This document shows positions 7,737-20,175 of a DNA stretch of 64,000 nt, piece by piece. Position 1 is the first letter of the stretch, and each line of letters begins with the position of its first letter. The position numbers and the translations under genes were made by a program. Origin of the DNA: Microbacterium soli (GTDB lineage: Bacteria; Actinomycetota; Actinomycetes; Actinomycetales; Microbacteriaceae); assembly GCF_039539005.1 (NCBI RefSeq), contig NZ_BAABCP010000001.1, positions 310,001 to 374,000 of the forward strand. The letters run 5' to 3'. The notes under the pieces are model-generated. The model worked only from the letters and a program-made list of their open reading frames with translations. It searched no databases and was not told the DNA's origin.

Positions 7737-10700
7737 TCAGAGCGCGCTTCGCGCACTTCGTGCGCGCATCGCGTCATCGAGCAGAACACGCGCGCGTGCC
7801 TGGAAGGAGTGCTCCGCGCGGATCCGCTCGGCGGCGCGGCGCGACTCGGATTCCGACGGCCAGCCCTGAGCCGCCGGGCTCAGCAGTTCACGGAGCTCGT
7901 CCTCGCTGGTGTACGTGCGGACCTGTGCGCCGAAGATCTCGGCGAGCCCGTCGATCTCGTCGCTGACGACCCGCACCCCGGAGGCGACGGCGTCGAAGAG
8001 CCGATTGGAGACGAAGCCGCCCCGACGCATGTCGTCCCAGTGATCGTTGAGGACCACCCTGGCACGCCGATACGCCTGGGGTAGCGCTTGGTTCGGCATG
8101 ACCTGCCCTCGGATGAATCTGCGATCGATGTGCTGCTCCCAGCCGTCGTCACCGTAGACTTCCAGGTCCTCGGCGACCCTCGCGGCATCGACCACGACGC
8201 GACGGCGTTCGCCGCGCGTGCGCCCGACGAACAGCACACCCTCCCGAGGCGCATCGTCCCGGTCGGAAGGGCGGAAGCGGTCCGGATCGGTGGCCTGCAG
8301 CAGCGTCTCGATCCGGATCCCCGCCCGTCGCGCCGTCTCCTCTGCCCAGCGCGGACCGGCGGAATAGACCCGGTCCCACCCGTAGCTGAGTTCGTCGATG
8401 GACACCTGATCCGGGTGGGAGATCACCCACATCAGATTCACTGCGGGTGCCAGTGGCGTGAACGCATGGATTCCGCGCAGGACGAGATTCACATCGTCGT
8501 ACTCCGCGCCGGAGCGCTCCCAGGAGCTGCGACGGTCGATCACCACCTGCTGCCCCAGGCCCCGCAGCGCCGTCGCGAGGTCCTCGGCGAAGAAGGTATC
8601 TCCCCACCGGTCCCCCAGCAGCGTCCCCGGGCTCGGGATCTTCAGAGCCCACCGCAGTCGCTCGGGTCGCTCGCTGATCTCCAGCGCCGACTCCCGCGGT
8701 GTGACTTGCCAACTCACCTCGCGGAGGATCCCGCCGCGCTGCTCGCCCCGGATGACGCGGTCCAGCCTCAGCGGGGTGCCGTCCAGGATCGCCCGGTCGT
8801 CGAGGGACTCCAGGAGCTCCGCGCGCCAGCGCTGCGCGAACCGAACGCGGTTGGGCATCGCGTAGCGGAACCGGCCGGGCGTCCTGCTCTCGAGGTGACG
8901 CACTCTCGACTCCGTGACAACCCGGAGGGGGCCCGCAGCCGCACTCTTCAGCTTCAGCGACAGATCGATATCCTCCATGCCGTTGACATACTCCGCGTCG
9001 AAACCGCCGACCTCGACGTAGTGCTCCCGACGCACGGCCAGGCACGCACCGGTCAGCGCGGAGAAGTCGTACTCGCCGATCCGCTCAGGCAGGTCGGCGG
9101 GGTGGTAGCCGGCCAGAACGTGCGCGGGCATCGAGAGACCACCGCTGAACACCGTCCCCGCCGCCTGAACCGTGCCGTCGGCGAAGGTCAGGACCGGTTG
9201 CGCCGCGACCGCACCCTTCAACGCGCCGATCAGCGGGCCGAGCCATCCGGGCTGGACGATGGTGTCGTTGTTGAGGAAGACGAGGTACTCACTCTGCGCC
9301 ATCCGCGCGCCCAAGTGGCTGCCCGCCGCGAAATCCGCATTGCGCGCCAGCCGCACGTACTGGACGTGGCGATCGCCGAGGAACGCCGATCGCAGGATCG
9401 CACCGACGGCGCGCCGCGAGCCGTTGTCGATGACGATCACCCCGGCGTCGCTGGTCGCCCGCACCGCCCGCACCGCCTCGAGAGTCATCCGCCAGTCCTC
9501 GAACGTGGGGACGATCACGGTCACCGCGATCCCCTCGGGCAGCGTGCTCTCCGGAACGGAGGAATGGGAGGCCCGTGCACTGTTCGCGCCGGCGCGGTTG
9601 GCGTGCGCCTGGGCGTCGTATCCGCGGGCCCAGAAGCGATCGCCTTCGATGACCACCCCGGTTCCTGTCTCTCCCAGACGGTACACGGCATCCGCATTCG
9701 CGCCGAAGTCGCGCGCGGGGTCGGGAGTGATCCGACTGGATCTGAAGATGATCCCCGCCGCGTCCAGCCGCGCCCGCCATAGAGCCCCCTGCGGGTCGCC
9801 CCAGTCCTGCGGTGCGGCGGGGGTATGCGCTCCCACCCCGGCGGCCTCGGGGTAGCCGTCCAGAGCGCGCGCGGTCGCGATGAGGCCGTCGTCCTTCCAG
9901 ACCTGACCGGGCCGCCACAGCGTCCAAGCCTCGTGCGCCCCGTCCTGGATGACCCGAACCGCAACGGCGCCGAACGGCTCACCTACCGAGCAGGAGACCA
10001 CCTGCACCCGTTCCTCGTCCTCGAACCGCACTGCCAATGGCGGCTCATGCCCGTCGGCCGCGTCCGAGACGATGTAAATGGTGCGGCCATCGGTCCGCTG
10101 CGACCGGGCGAGCCGATGAAGGTCGGCGATGTTCGCCTCGGTGGCCAGATGGCGTGCGTCCACGATGACGGCGACGTCAACCCCCTTCCGCCCGCGAAGC
10201 GGGGCCCGACGCGGCGGCGCGGTCATCGGCTTGACGGGGAAGGAATCCGCAACAACGTTCCTCGCCTCGCCCCAGGTGACGGCGGCGGGTCGTGCGCCCG
10301 ACATGAGCGCGTCCGCCGGCTCATTCAGGATCTCCTCGAGCCGGAGCGGTCGTCCATCCGCCCCGTCCCCCAGCGGCGACGTACTCGTCTGCTCACCCTG
10401 ATCCACGTACCACAGGAGCTGGTTGACCGGCCGGACGCCCCGCTGCTGCGCGGCATCATGCGCAGCATGCCACTCCGGCTCGAACGCCCAGTTCGGAATG
10501 GCGCCGGAGCGCTCGCCGACCACGAGATAGTCGTCCAGAGCGGCATGCCATGTCAGGAAGGGGCGTGGTCGCTGCCTCCCGTAGAAGTCCTGGTCCAGGA
10601 AGCCGGCGTCGCGGAGGCGCTCCGCGACGCCCTGCGTCGAGGCAAAGAACTCGCGCGCCTGCGCCCACGTGCTCCCGCCTCTCAGCGGCACGGCGTCGAT

Positions 10701-11093
10701 CGTTGCGGCATCCTGCCGCAGGAGCAGCGCGATGTCGTCGGCGGCGCCCACCATTCCGGTCTTCGACAGCTCCTCGCCGTCGATCAGCGGGCCCGCTCCC
10801 CCGAGCTCTGCATGGGCCTCGGCAGTCGACGCGAACTCCCGCAGCGCATCACGAAGCGTGACGGCAGCATCCATCGACGAGCGCACCATCGCGAAGTCGA
10901 GGAAGGGGTGCGGGACGACGCCGCTACGCCATCCGTCCGCCAGATAGTGCTCGGCAGCCTCACGGTCGTCCGCGAAACGGATCCCGAGCACGGCGCCGTA
11001 GTACTCCCGAGCGACGATCCTCTCCGGATGCAGCAGCGGCAGTTCGACTTCATCAGGTTCGGGACCGCGTGACCGGTGCTTCCAGAGCCTCAT
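7737..11093 (-). CDS. Large bifunctional glycosyltransferase (GT2 plus GT-B domains)
   Basis: 1118 residues. The first 500 residues are poorly recognisable, with a stretch around 330-480 that resembles a degenerate nucleotide-binding fold. Residues about 520-770 are a GT2 domain: VTVIVPTFEDW, GVIVIDNGSRR, EYLVFLNNDTIV (metal site) and NGMEDIDLSLKLK. Residues about 860-1115 form a GT-B domain of the CgeB/Glyco_trans_1_2 kind: EGVLFVGRTRG and SNRLFDAVASGVRVVSDE. Two catalytic domains in one chain suggest sequential transfer of two sugars or a chain-extending enzyme; this is inferred. GGAGA precedes ATG 11093. It lies directly upstream of the exporter genes on the same strand. Confidence 0.85.
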   Translation of the reverse strand: MRLWKHRSRGPEPDEVELPLLHPERIVAREYYGAVLGIRFADDREAAEHYLADGWRSGVVPHPFLDFAMVRSSMDAAVTLRDALREFASTAEAHAELGGAGPLIDGEELSKTGMVGAADDIALLLRQDAATIDAVPLRGGSTWAQAREFFASTQGVAERLRDAGFLDQDFYGRQRPRPFLTWHAALDDYLVVGERSGAIPNWAFEPEWHAAHDAAQQRGVRPVNQLLWYVDQGEQTSTSPLGDGADGRPLRLEEILNEPADALMSGARPAAVTWGEARNVVADSFPVKPMTAPPRRAPLRGRKGVDVAVIVDARHLATEANIADLHRLARSQRTDGRTIYIVSDAADGHEPPLAVRFEDEERVQVVSCSVGEPFGAVAVRVIQDGAHEAWTLWRPGQVWKDDGLIATARALDGYPEAAGVGAHTPAAPQDWGDPQGALWRARLDAAGIIFRSSRITPDPARDFGANADAVYRLGETGTGVVIEGDRFWARGYDAQAHANRAGANSARASHSSVPESTLPEGIAVTVIVPTFEDWRMTLEAVRAVRATSDAGVIVIDNGSRRAVGAILRSAFLGDRHVQYVRLARNADFAAGSHLGARMAQSEYLVFLNNDTIVQPGWLGPLIGALKGAVAAQPVLTFADGTVQAAGTVFSGGLSMPAHVLAGYHPADLPERIGEYDFSALTGACLAVRREHYVEVGGFDAEYVNGMEDIDLSLKLKSAAAGPLRVVTESRVRHLESRTPGRFRYAMPNRVRFAQRWRAELLESLDDRAILDGTPLRLDRVIRGEQRGGILREVSWQVTPRESALEISERPERLRWALKIPSPGTLLGDRWGDTFFAEDLATALRGLGQQVVIDRRSSWERSGAEYDDVNLVLRGIHAFTPLAPAVNLMWVISHPDQVSIDELSYGWDRVYSAGPRWAEETARRAGIRIETLLQATDPDRFRPSDRDDAPREGVLFVGRTRGERRRVVVDAARVAEDLEVYGDDGWEQHIDRRFIRGQVMPNQALPQAYRRARVVLNDHWDDMRRGGFVSNRLFDAVASGVRVVSDEIDGLAEIFGAQVRTYTSEDELRELLSPAAQGWPSESESRRAAERIRAEHSFQARARVLLDDAMRARSARSAL

Positions 11094-11199
11094 CGATGCG
11101 TCTCCAATTTCTCAGCGGGACACCGCAGGTCCTCGCCTGTTCAGCCCCTGCCATGCTATTGGACACCGCGCGCCGCCATCGGCGGACACGGATATCAGC

Positions 11200-13416
11200 T
11201 CACCCGACGCCGAGCGCCTGACAGGTCTCGGGCGCAAGTTCAGTCGCCGGTGCCGTCGGAGACGCGTCGTCGCGCGCGAAAGCGCCGCCAGAGGCCTGAT
11301 AGCGGATACCGGAGCAGACGACGCGGGTGAGCACGTCTCCACCGCGCGGGAACGCCGAGAGCACGGTGGGATCCTCCACGGAGACCGTGCGCCCGAGGCC
11401 GAACGCCACCGAGGTCTCCCAGTCCGGCAGGTGAAGCAGCTGCACGCGGCCGTCCACGAGCCAGACCTCCTCGGTACCGTCCGCTCTGACCAGGGTGCCC
11501 GGCGAAGTGTACGCCGCACCGGTGACGAACGCGGTCGCCGTTCCCGCGCTCAGCTCCATGATCGGCGGGTAGTAGCCGCCGTTGAGCGCACGCACCTGAT
11601 CGGTCGTGGCGACGTGCCTGGTAACGCCCCCCGCGACGTGGAGGACGGCATCCGTCCCGGCGAAGCGGACGAACAGCTGGGAGATGGTCGGAGTCGTCTC
11701 CAGGCGGAGCCGCGCACACGCGGAGGCGTCGAGACTCGTCTCTGCGATCCCCGTCGTGTTGCCGCTGCTGAGACGACGCATCCCCGTCCCAGACGGCGCG
11801 TAGAACACGCCCGCGCACTGCACGACAGGCTGAAGTTCCCCGCCCGAGTAATGGTCGAGCGCCGCGGCCGGGACCGTGATCTTGGTCCGCGGCAGCCCCA
11901 TGTCCTTGATCAGGTCCCAGGTCGGCACATGCAGCGTCCGCCCGTCCTGAGTGGCCAGGTAGACCTTGTCCGATCCCGATGAGCTGACGAACTGACCCGG
12001 CGCGAACTGCACGCGCGGCCGAACAGTGAACGACTTCTGCTGTGCGGGTGCCATCACGGCGGCGAAGGGGAGCACCCCGTCATTCGCCGCCGTCGCGGCG
12101 GCGTCGTCGTAGAGGGGAACGAGCGTTCGACCCTCGATCTGGTGGATCGTCCCACCGGCAGCAAGCCGTGCGAACCGCGAGATCTCCGGACCACTGCCGA
12201 TTCTCCGGAAGTCTGAATCTGACATTTCGACGCGCGCATAGCAGTTCGCCCCCCAGGCGACGATCAGCTCACAAGAACTGAAGCGATGCGTCTTCCCCTC
12301 GGTGAAATAGGCGATCTCACCAGTTCGGGAGTTTCGCACAAGTCGCGAGGTGTCCCCACCATCGGCGTACGAGGACACCGATGCGACGATCTTCGGATCC
12401 CCGAACTTCGCACGGTACTCCGACCAGTCCTCAGGCGTGATGTGGTAGCGGGTGCCCTGGGAGATGTAGAAGATGTCGACACCGACCTTAAGGACGAGTG
12501 GTGCCGAGCCGCTCGGAGCCGGTACCGTCGCCTGCGTCGACCCGAACCAGTCGGTGAAGTAGTTGTAGAAGTTGCGGTTGCCGTAGCTGGAGCATGCGTC
12601 TCCCGTGCCGTATCCGGCACGCAGCGCCGCGGCATTGGGCTGGTACGGCGTGTAGTAGTACAGCGCCGAGGTCGCCTTGTTGGCGACGAGAACGGGCGAG
12701 GTTCCGCAGTCCCGGTTCGGGTGGTACAGGATGTTCCATGTCTTCCCCGGGGCGTACCAGGTGAAGTACTTGCCCTCCAGGTAGGTCTGCATCTGGCGGG
12801 CGGCGCCGTAGATCTGGTGGAAGAAACCGACGTACGCGGGGTTGCACGGGGCGTCATCGGGGCAGCCCTGACCGAGCGCCTTGTCATACCGCCATGCGCT
12901 GGGCCAGGTGTGGGTGACGAGGCTCTGCTCCTTCTGCAGCATCACGATCAGCACCTGCGGGTTGATGCCGCACGACTGCGCCACCCGATGGATGATCCGC
13001 GCCGCGCTCTCGCCCTTCGCCCCGGTGTAGCCCTTGCAGTACGCGTCCGCGGGACGGTTCACCGAGTCGGTGCGGTAGTCCTTCAGACAGATGATCGGAC
13101 CCCACTGGTCGCTGCCGCCGAGGCAGGTCTTCACCTTCGAGTCGAAGAACGCCTGGATCTGCGCCTCGGTCATCGTCGACGTGTTCGTGAAGACGGCGTC
13201 GCTGATGATGTTGCCCGCTGAGAAGCCCTCCAGCGAGGTCTTCACGGGACCGCCTGCGACCGTCGACACCGCCGATGTCGACGCGGCCGTCACCGGCGAA
13301 GCGGATGCAGCAGCCGGCGCGACGGTCACGAAGACCATCGCCACGGCGGCGGCCAGCGCGCTCAGAAGACGGACCGCGTGAGACGCGCGCGCGCCGACGC
13401 TACCACGAGAATGCAT
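11200..13416 (-). CDS. Secreted lysozyme-like protein with repeat C-terminal region
   Basis: 738 residues. A Sec signal peptide covers about 1-38, ending ...PAAASA. Residues about 60-300 form a conserved actinobacterial secreted domain with paired cysteines and the block LIVMLQKEQSLV, where Glu163 sits as the catalytic acid does in lysozyme-type glycosidases; the YNYFTDWFG element closes this domain. The remaining 430 residues are repeated beta-rich units, each with an F/V-x-G...YHI or RHV core, probably a carbohydrate-binding or propeller-like module. No ribosome site precedes ATG 13416, so it may be leaderless. It sits between rmlA and the double glycosyltransferase, so a role in the envelope is likely; hydrolytic activity is unproven. 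Confidence 0.7.
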   Translation of the reverse strand: MHSRGSVGARASHAVRLLSALAAAVAMVFVTVAPAAASASPVTAASTSAVSTVAGGPVKTSLEGFSAGNIISDAVFTNTSTMTEAQIQAFFDSKVKTCLGGSDQWGPIICLKDYRTDSVNRPADAYCKGYTGAKGESAARIIHRVAQSCGINPQVLIVMLQKEQSLVTHTWPSAWRYDKALGQGCPDDAPCNPAYVGFFHQIYGAARQMQTYLEGKYFTWYAPGKTWNILYHPNRDCGTSPVLVANKATSALYYYTPYQPNAAALRAGYGTGDACSSYGNRNFYNYFTDWFGSTQATVPAPSGSAPLVLKVGVDIFYISQGTRYHITPEDWSEYRAKFGDPKIVASVSSYADGGDTSRLVRNSRTGEIAYFTEGKTHRFSSCELIVAWGANCYARVEMSDSDFRRIGSGPEISRFARLAAGGTIHQIEGRTLVPLYDDAAATAANDGVLPFAAVMAPAQQKSFTVRPRVQFAPGQFVSSSGSDKVYLATQDGRTLHVPTWDLIKDMGLPRTKITVPAAALDHYSGGELQPVVQCAGVFYAPSGTGMRRLSSGNTTGIAETSLDASACARLRLETTPTISQLFVRFAGTDAVLHVAGGVTRHVATTDQVRALNGGYYPPIMELSAGTATAFVTGAAYTSPGTLVRADGTEEVWLVDGRVQLLHLPDWETSVAFGLGRTVSVEDPTVLSAFPRGGDVLTRVVCSGIRYQASGGAFARDDASPTAPATELAPETCQALGVG

Positions 13417-13474
13417 GTGACCAGTGTGGCGGAAGTTGCAGAATGATGCTACTGCGACTCACCTGGCGACGCTG

Positions 13475-15419
<1,945 letters not shown>

Positions 15420-15420
<1 letters not shown>

Positions 15421-16826
15421 TGACGGAGTACGGCAAGCGGCTGTCCGTCAGCACCACCGCGATCCCGGGCCTGCTCCTCGCCGAACTGCCCGTGCACGGT
15501 GACTCCCGCGGATGGTTCAAGGAGAACTGGCAGCGCGAGAAGATGACGGCGGCGGGGCTCCCGGACTTCGGGCCCGTGCAGAACAACATCTCGTTCAACG
15601 ACGCGGTGGGCACCACGCGCGGCATCCACGCCGAGCCCTGGGACAAGTGGGTGTCCGTCGCCACCGGCCGGATCTTCGGCGCCTGGGTCGATCTGCGCGA
15701 GGGCGACACGTTCGGGGCCGTGTTCACCGCCGAGCTGGACCCCTCACGCGCGGTCTTCGTCCCCCGGGGCGTCGGCAACTCGTACCAGACCCTCGAGGCC
15801 GACACCGCCTACGCCTACCTCGTCAACGACCACTGGTCGGCCGACGCCGAGTACTCGTTCCTCAATCTGGCGGACGAGACCGCCGCGATCGACTGGCCGA
15901 TCCCCCTCGCCGAGGCGGAGATCTCCGCGAACGACCTGGCCCACCCCCGACTGGCGGATGTCACTCCCGTCGCCCCGAAGAAGACCCTCGTCATCGGCGC
16001 GGGAGGCCAGCTCGGTCGGGCGCTGCGCGCATCGTACGGCGAGCACGCGCACATCGAGTACGCCGACCGCGACGCCCTCGACCTGGCCGACCCGGACTTC
16101 GGCACCGGGCGCCGCTGGCGCGACTACGACGTCATCATCAACGCGGCCGCGTACACCGCCGTCGACCTCGCGGAGACTCCGGAGGGTCGCACCGCCGCCT
16201 GGGCCGTGAACGTCACCGGCGTCACGGAGCTCGCCCGCATCGCGACGGCCAACGGCATCACTCTCGTCCACCTCTCCAGCGACTACGTGTTCGACGGCTC
16301 CTCCTCCGAGCCGCACACCGAGCAGGAGCCGGTGCGCCCGCTGGGCGTGTACGGGCAGACCAAGGCCGCCGGCGACGCCGTCGTCAGCACCGTCCCCCGG
16401 CACTACATCGTGCGGACCTCCTGGGTGATCGGAGAGGGGAAGAACTTCGTGCGCACCATGGCCTCCCTCGCCGAACGCGGGGTCGATCCCGTCGTCGTCG
16501 ACGATCAGATCGGCCGACTCACCTTCACCGACGACCTGGCGCGCGGCATCCGTCACCTGCTGGAGCACCGGGCGCCGTACGGCACCTACAACCTCTCCGG
16601 GGCCGGGGAGCCGATGTCGTGGGCACAGCTCGCCCGGCACGTCTACCGCCTCACCGGTCACGACCCGGAGCGGGTGACGCCGACCTCGACGGATGCGTAC
16701 CACGCCACCGTCACAACCCCTGTCGCACCGCGCCCGCGCAACAGCGTGCTGGACCTGACGAGGATCCGCGCCACGGGCTTCGCACCCGCCGACCACCTCT
16801 CGAGCCTGCAGCGCTACCTCGCCTGA
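15420..16826 (+). CDS. Fused dTDP-4-keto-6-deoxyglucose 3,5-epimerase / dTDP-4-keto-rhamnose reductase (RmlC-RmlD)
   Basis: 468 residues. Residues 1 to about 185 are an RmlC-like cupin: GDSRGWFKENW, RGIH with catalytic His70, VPRGVGNSYQ and Tyr133. Where many RmlC proteins have a second Tyr a few residues after Tyr133, this one reads Asp-His-Trp. Residues about 187-468 are RmlD: GAGGQLG at 193-199, LSSDYVFDG at 285-293, and Tyr311-x3-Lys315. The chain therefore should carry out the last two steps to dTDP-L-rhamnose. Start ATG 15420 overlaps the rmlB stop. Such fusions are known in some actinobacteria and, independently, in plants. It is convergent with the next gene across ten bases. Confidence 0.93.
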
Positions 16827-16836
16827 CTCGCGGAGC

Positions 16837-17910
16837 TCACAGGTCGGCGTGCAGCGCCCAGAGCCGTTCGGCGCTGCTGGCCCAGGAGAACGCCCTGGCG
16901 CGATCCGATGCCAGAACCCGCATCCGTCGCGCCCCGGTCCCGAGGGCGTCGAGAAGAGCATCCGGAACGTCCTCGACGGCGACGACGGCCCCGCCGTCGG
17001 CGATCACATCGTGATGCACACCGGATTCCACGGCCACCAGCGGCACCGACAGCGACATGGCCTCCACCGCGCGCCATGGCCAGGCCGAGTCGGTCGAGGT
17101 CGCGACGACCGCCTGCGCACCGCCCAGCACCGCGGCGCGGTCGGCGGTGCCCAACAGACCCCGCACGTGCACGCGCCGCTCCGGCAGCCCGGCGGCCGAC
17201 GCCGCATCCGCAAGCGCCGGCTCGGCGCCCTCCGCCGCGTCCAGCACGACGACATCGGCATCCGCACGCGCAGCGGCGCGGAACCCCGACATGAACGACT
17301 CCCCCTCGCCGGTGATCACGACGTACTCCTCGGGGACCTGCAGGCCCACCCGCCGCGACGCGGCGTCCTCCGGCACGATGAATCCGTCCGGCGCGGCACC
17401 GGCGATGACCCGGATGCGATCGCCCAGCCGGGCGACGTCCGCGAGCTTCTGCGCCATCGCATGGGCGGGCACCACCACGGCGTCGGCGTGCTTGACCGCG
17501 CGCTTGAGCATGGCGCGGTGCCAGAGCACCTGCGCCTTCGGCAGCGACTCCGGCCGTTCCCATGCGTTCAGGTCCCACAGCGTGAGGGTCACCTGGTGAT
17601 TGTCATTCGCGCGATCGTGCCGCACCAGCGGTGCCATCAGGCCGGGGGCGTGGATGAGTCCGCCCCCCGCACCGGACGCGATGCCCATCCGCCACGCCGT
17701 GGCCAGCTCGGGTCGCGCGAGCGCGAGCGCGCGGACGTCCCGCACTCCGGCCACCGGCACCTCCCCGCCCCGTGGCACGAGCGCCGAGACCTCGCATCCG
17801 CGCGGCGCGGTGGCGACCAGCCCCGCCGTCAGAGAGAGTGCCGCCTGCGCCTGATCCGCATCGACGACCTGCGAGATCTGATCCAGCACGACCCGCAACT
17901 GCACACTCAT
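16837..17910 (-). CDS. GT-B fold (group 1) glycosyltransferase
   Basis: 357 residues from ATG 17910; the frame is open to 17961 but the extra residues look like intergenic sequence. The N-terminal domain resembles other actinobacterial wall glycosyltransferases (VVLDQISQVVDADQAQAAL start, LTLWDLNAWERPESL in the acceptor part). The C-terminal half contains PEEYVVITGEGESF and SAWPWRAVEAMSLSVPLVAV, the latter matching the E-x7-E donor site region of GT4-type enzymes. It lies between the rhamnose genes and the LCP ligase gene, so a role in adding rhamnose or another sugar to the wall polymer is plausible. Donor unknown. Confidence 0.82.
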   Translation of the reverse strand: MSVQLRVVLDQISQVVDADQAQAALSLTAGLVATAPRGCEVSALVPRGGEVPVAGVRDVRALALARPELATAWRMGIASGAGGGLIHAPGLMAPLVRHDRANDNHQVTLTLWDLNAWERPESLPKAQVLWHRAMLKRAVKHADAVVVPAHAMAQKLADVARLGDRIRVIAGAAPDGFIVPEDAASRRVGLQVPEEYVVITGEGESFMSGFRAAARADADVVVLDAAEGAEPALADAASAAGLPERRVHVRGLLGTADRAAVLGGAQAVVATSTDSAWPWRAVEAMSLSVPLVAVESGVHHDVIADGGAVVAVEDVPDALLDALGTGARRMRVLASDRARAFSWASSAERLWALHADL

Positions 17911-17969
17911 GCACCCAGCGTAGGCGCGCCCGCCGCGGATGCCCGCAGGCGGGGCCGTCACCGGTCCGG

Positions 17970-19424
17970 TCAGCCCGCCGGGGTCTCCTCCACCGGCGGG
18001 TGCAGCGCATCCCGCACCATCTTCCGGATCAGCTCGTAATCGGGAGTCTTCTCCGCGATGCCGTTCTCCGGGGTGAGCTCGATGCGCGTCACCGGCTGCT
18101 CCTTGGCCTTCATCATGAGGTCGAAGAACTCCGGCAGCTTGCCCCGGGGCAGATCCGTGCTGGCCAGCTCCGCCCCGGCATCGGCCACCGCGCTGAACCG
18201 GGTCAGCACGTTCTCGGGCGTGAACTGCGCGAGGATGGCCTCCTGCAGCTGACGCTGCCTCTTCATGCGGTCGTAGTCACTGGTCGTGTAACGCGAACGC
18301 GCATACCACTGGGCGGTGTCGCCGTTCATGCGCTGCCGCCCGGGCTCGATCCACCCGATCGCCCAGCTGTCGACATCGTGCGCGCCGGAACCGGGCGGCG
18401 GGCCGCCCTTCGGCAGCCGCTCGGCGACGTCGATCTCCACTCCGCCCAGGGCGTCGACGAGGTCGGCGAAGCCGTTCATGTCGAGGAAGACGTAGTAGGG
18501 GATCTCGATCCCCAGCACGCCCTCGGCGGCGTCCTTGGTGGCCTCGATCCCGGGTGCGGAGCCGTGCGCGGCGGCATCCGGGTACAGACCCGAGCCGCGA
18601 TCCGGCCGGCACACCTCCGCGGCGTTGCGCACCTGGTTCATCCACGCCTCCCAGCCGCAGGTGCTGTCGGCGTGGGATCGGAAGCCCTCGGGATACTCCG
18701 CCAGCATGGGGCTGCCCTCGCTGAACGGCGGATGCGGAAGCTCGCGCGGGATGCCGGTGATCGTCACCGCACCCGTGTCGGCGTTGATCGACGCGACCGA
18801 GATGCTGTCGAAGCGCATGGAGTCCCGGCCGTCGCCGCTGTCGGCGCCCAGCAGCAGGATGTTGTAGTAGCCGTCGCTGGGGGCCACGCTCAGCCCGCCG
18901 CCGGCGAAGATGTCACTGAGCGCACCGCGTCCGGATGCGGCCGCGTTCGAGGCGACCACGGCCCCGGCGGCGAGAAGCGCGAGCACCAGCAGGGAGGCGA
19001 TCGGCGCCGTCCAGCGCGTGATGGCCGGCAGCTTGACCAGTCGCACGAGTCGCAGCGCGTCGACCGTGAGCACCGTCCACAGCACGGCGCAGCCCAGCAG
19101 CACCACCTGAACGAGCGTCAGCATGAGCCACGACAGCGGCCCTGTCACGAGCCAGATGACCGCGCCTCGCGCGAACAGGGCCAGGCCCGCCAGGACGATG
19201 AGCACCGCCCAGCCCGCCAGGGTGGCCCCGAGGCCGAACCTGCCCAGCCGACGGTTTCCCGCGAGGATCTGCGCAGATCCCGGAATGAGCGCGTTCAGCA
19301 CGAGCAGCCACCACGCGCGTCTGCCCATGGACGGCCTGTCGCGCTGATCCGGATGCCGGAGCGGATGCGTTTCGATGAGCGGACGCGCGCGCTCCGGCGA
19401 GACGCGCGGAGCCGCCAGCGTCAC
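17970..19424 (-). CDS. LytR-CpsA-Psr (LCP) family wall-polymer ligase
   Basis: 484 residues from GTG 19424, which overlaps the purE stop (GTGA). The N-terminal 160 residues hold four hydrophobic segments, more than the single span of classical LytR. The LCP domain covers about 185-440: [63 protein letters not shown]. The spaced Arg and Asp residues are those that bind the polyprenyl pyrophosphate head group in characterised LCP enzymes, which transfer a lipid-linked glycopolymer to peptidoglycan N-acetylmuramic acid. Neighbouring polymer synthesis and export genes support that role. The multi-span N terminus is common in actinobacteria. Confidence 0.93.
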   Translation of the reverse strand: MTLAAPRVSPERARPLIETHPLRHPDQRDRPSMGRRAWWLLVLNALIPGSAQILAGNRRLGRFGLGATLAGWAVLIVLAGLALFARGAVIWLVTGPLSWLMLTLVQVVLLGCAVLWTVLTVDALRLVRLVKLPAITRWTAPIASLLVLALLAAGAVVASNAAASGRGALSDIFAGGGLSVAPSDGYYNILLLGADSGDGRDSMRFDSISVASINADTGAVTITGIPRELPHPPFSEGSPMLAEYPEGFRSHADSTCGWEAWMNQVRNAAEVCRPDRGSGLYPDAAAHGSAPGIEATKDAAEGVLGIEIPYYVFLDMNGFADLVDALGGVEIDVAERLPKGGPPPGSGAHDVDSWAIGWIEPGRQRMNGDTAQWYARSRYTTSDYDRMKRQRQLQEAILAQFTPENVLTRFSAVADAGAELASTDLPRGKLPEFFDLMMKAKEQPVTRIELTPENGIAEKTPDYELIRKMVRDALHPPVEETPAG

Positions 19425-19936
19425 AGCGAGTCCTTCAGCCGCCGGTTCTTCTGCTCGACCTGGCCCTCGAGATCGTGGGCGTACGCCTCGATGCGGTCCG
19501 CCAGCGGCGCATCCGCCGTGCCGAGGATGCGGGCGGCGAGGATGCCGGCATTGCGCGCCCCGCCGATGGACACCGTCGCGACGGGGATGCCCGCGGGCAT
19601 CTGCACGATCGACAGCAGCGAGTCCATGCCGTCCAGGTACGCCAGCGGCACGGGCACGCCGATCACCGGCAGCGCCGTCATCGACGCGAGCATCCCGGGC
19701 AGGTGCGCGGCGCCGCCGGCACCGGCGATGATCACACGGATGCCGCGGCCGCGGGCCTCCCGCGCGTACGCCATGAGCTTGTCGGGGGTGCGATGCGCGG
19801 AGACGACCTCCACCTCGTGCGGGATGCCGAAGTCCGTGAGCGCCTGCGAGGCGTCCCCCATGACCCGCCAGTCCGAGTCGGAGCCCATGACGACACCGAC
19901 GAGGGGCGAGTTCGAGGAGTGCAGCGGCTCAGTCAC
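19421..19936 (-). CDS. purE: N5-carboxyaminoimidazole ribonucleotide mutase
   Basis: 171 residues. PurE class I features: [12 protein letters not shown] at 15-26, [11 protein letters not shown], and [16 protein letters not shown], then [20 protein letters not shown]. It interconverts N5-CAIR and CAIR in de novo purine synthesis and needs PurK, encoded 239 bases upstream on the same strand. The C terminus is slightly longer than in E. coli and lysine/arginine-rich. Its stop overlaps the LCP gene start, so purine and wall genes share translation here; that order is common in Microbacteriaceae as far as I recall. Confidence 0.96.
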   Translation of the reverse strand: MTEPLHSSNSPLVGVVMGSDSDWRVMGDASQALTDFGIPHEVEVVSAHRTPDKLMAYAREARGRGIRVIIAGAGGAAHLPGMLASMTALPVIGVPVPLAYLDGMDSLLSIVQMPAGIPVATVSIGGARNAGILAARILGTADAPLADRIEAYAHDLEGQVEQKNRRLKDSL

Positions 19937-20039
19937 CTTGACAGGCTACGGGGCGCCGCTGGGAGAACCGCGCAGCGGCACGCCTCCCGGCCGCGGACAG
20001 GGCCTGCACGCGGCCGGGAGGTCCGTGCGTCCACCGCCG

Positions 20040-20152
20040 GCGGTCATCCGGAAGCGGTCATCCGGAAGCGGTCATCCGGAACAGGAGATTCGGCCGGGAC
20101 AGGACGATATCGCGCAGAATCTCCTGTTCCCGGTGAATCTCCTGTTCCCGGT
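20040..20152. repeat. Compound repeat element between purK and purE
   Basis: Three tandem copies of the 14-base unit GCGGTCATCCGGAA occupy 20040-20053, 20054-20067 and 20068-20081. Immediately after, GGAACAGGAGATTC (20078-20091) forms a perfect inverted repeat with GAATCTCCTGTTCC (20117-20130) around a 25-base loop. An 18-base unit, GAATCTCCTGTTCCCGGT, is then repeated exactly at 20117-20134 and 20135-20152, so either copy can pair with the left arm. On the purK-purE transcript this could be an alternative stem-loop affecting termination or mRNA stability. It is too short and regular for an insertion sequence. Confidence 0.85.
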
Positions 20153-20175
20153 GAAACAGAGCGCCGCTCCGAGAC

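Noticed and set aside
20040..20081. Short CRISPR array
   Set aside because: The three 14-base units are directly joined with no spacers and no cas genes are near.
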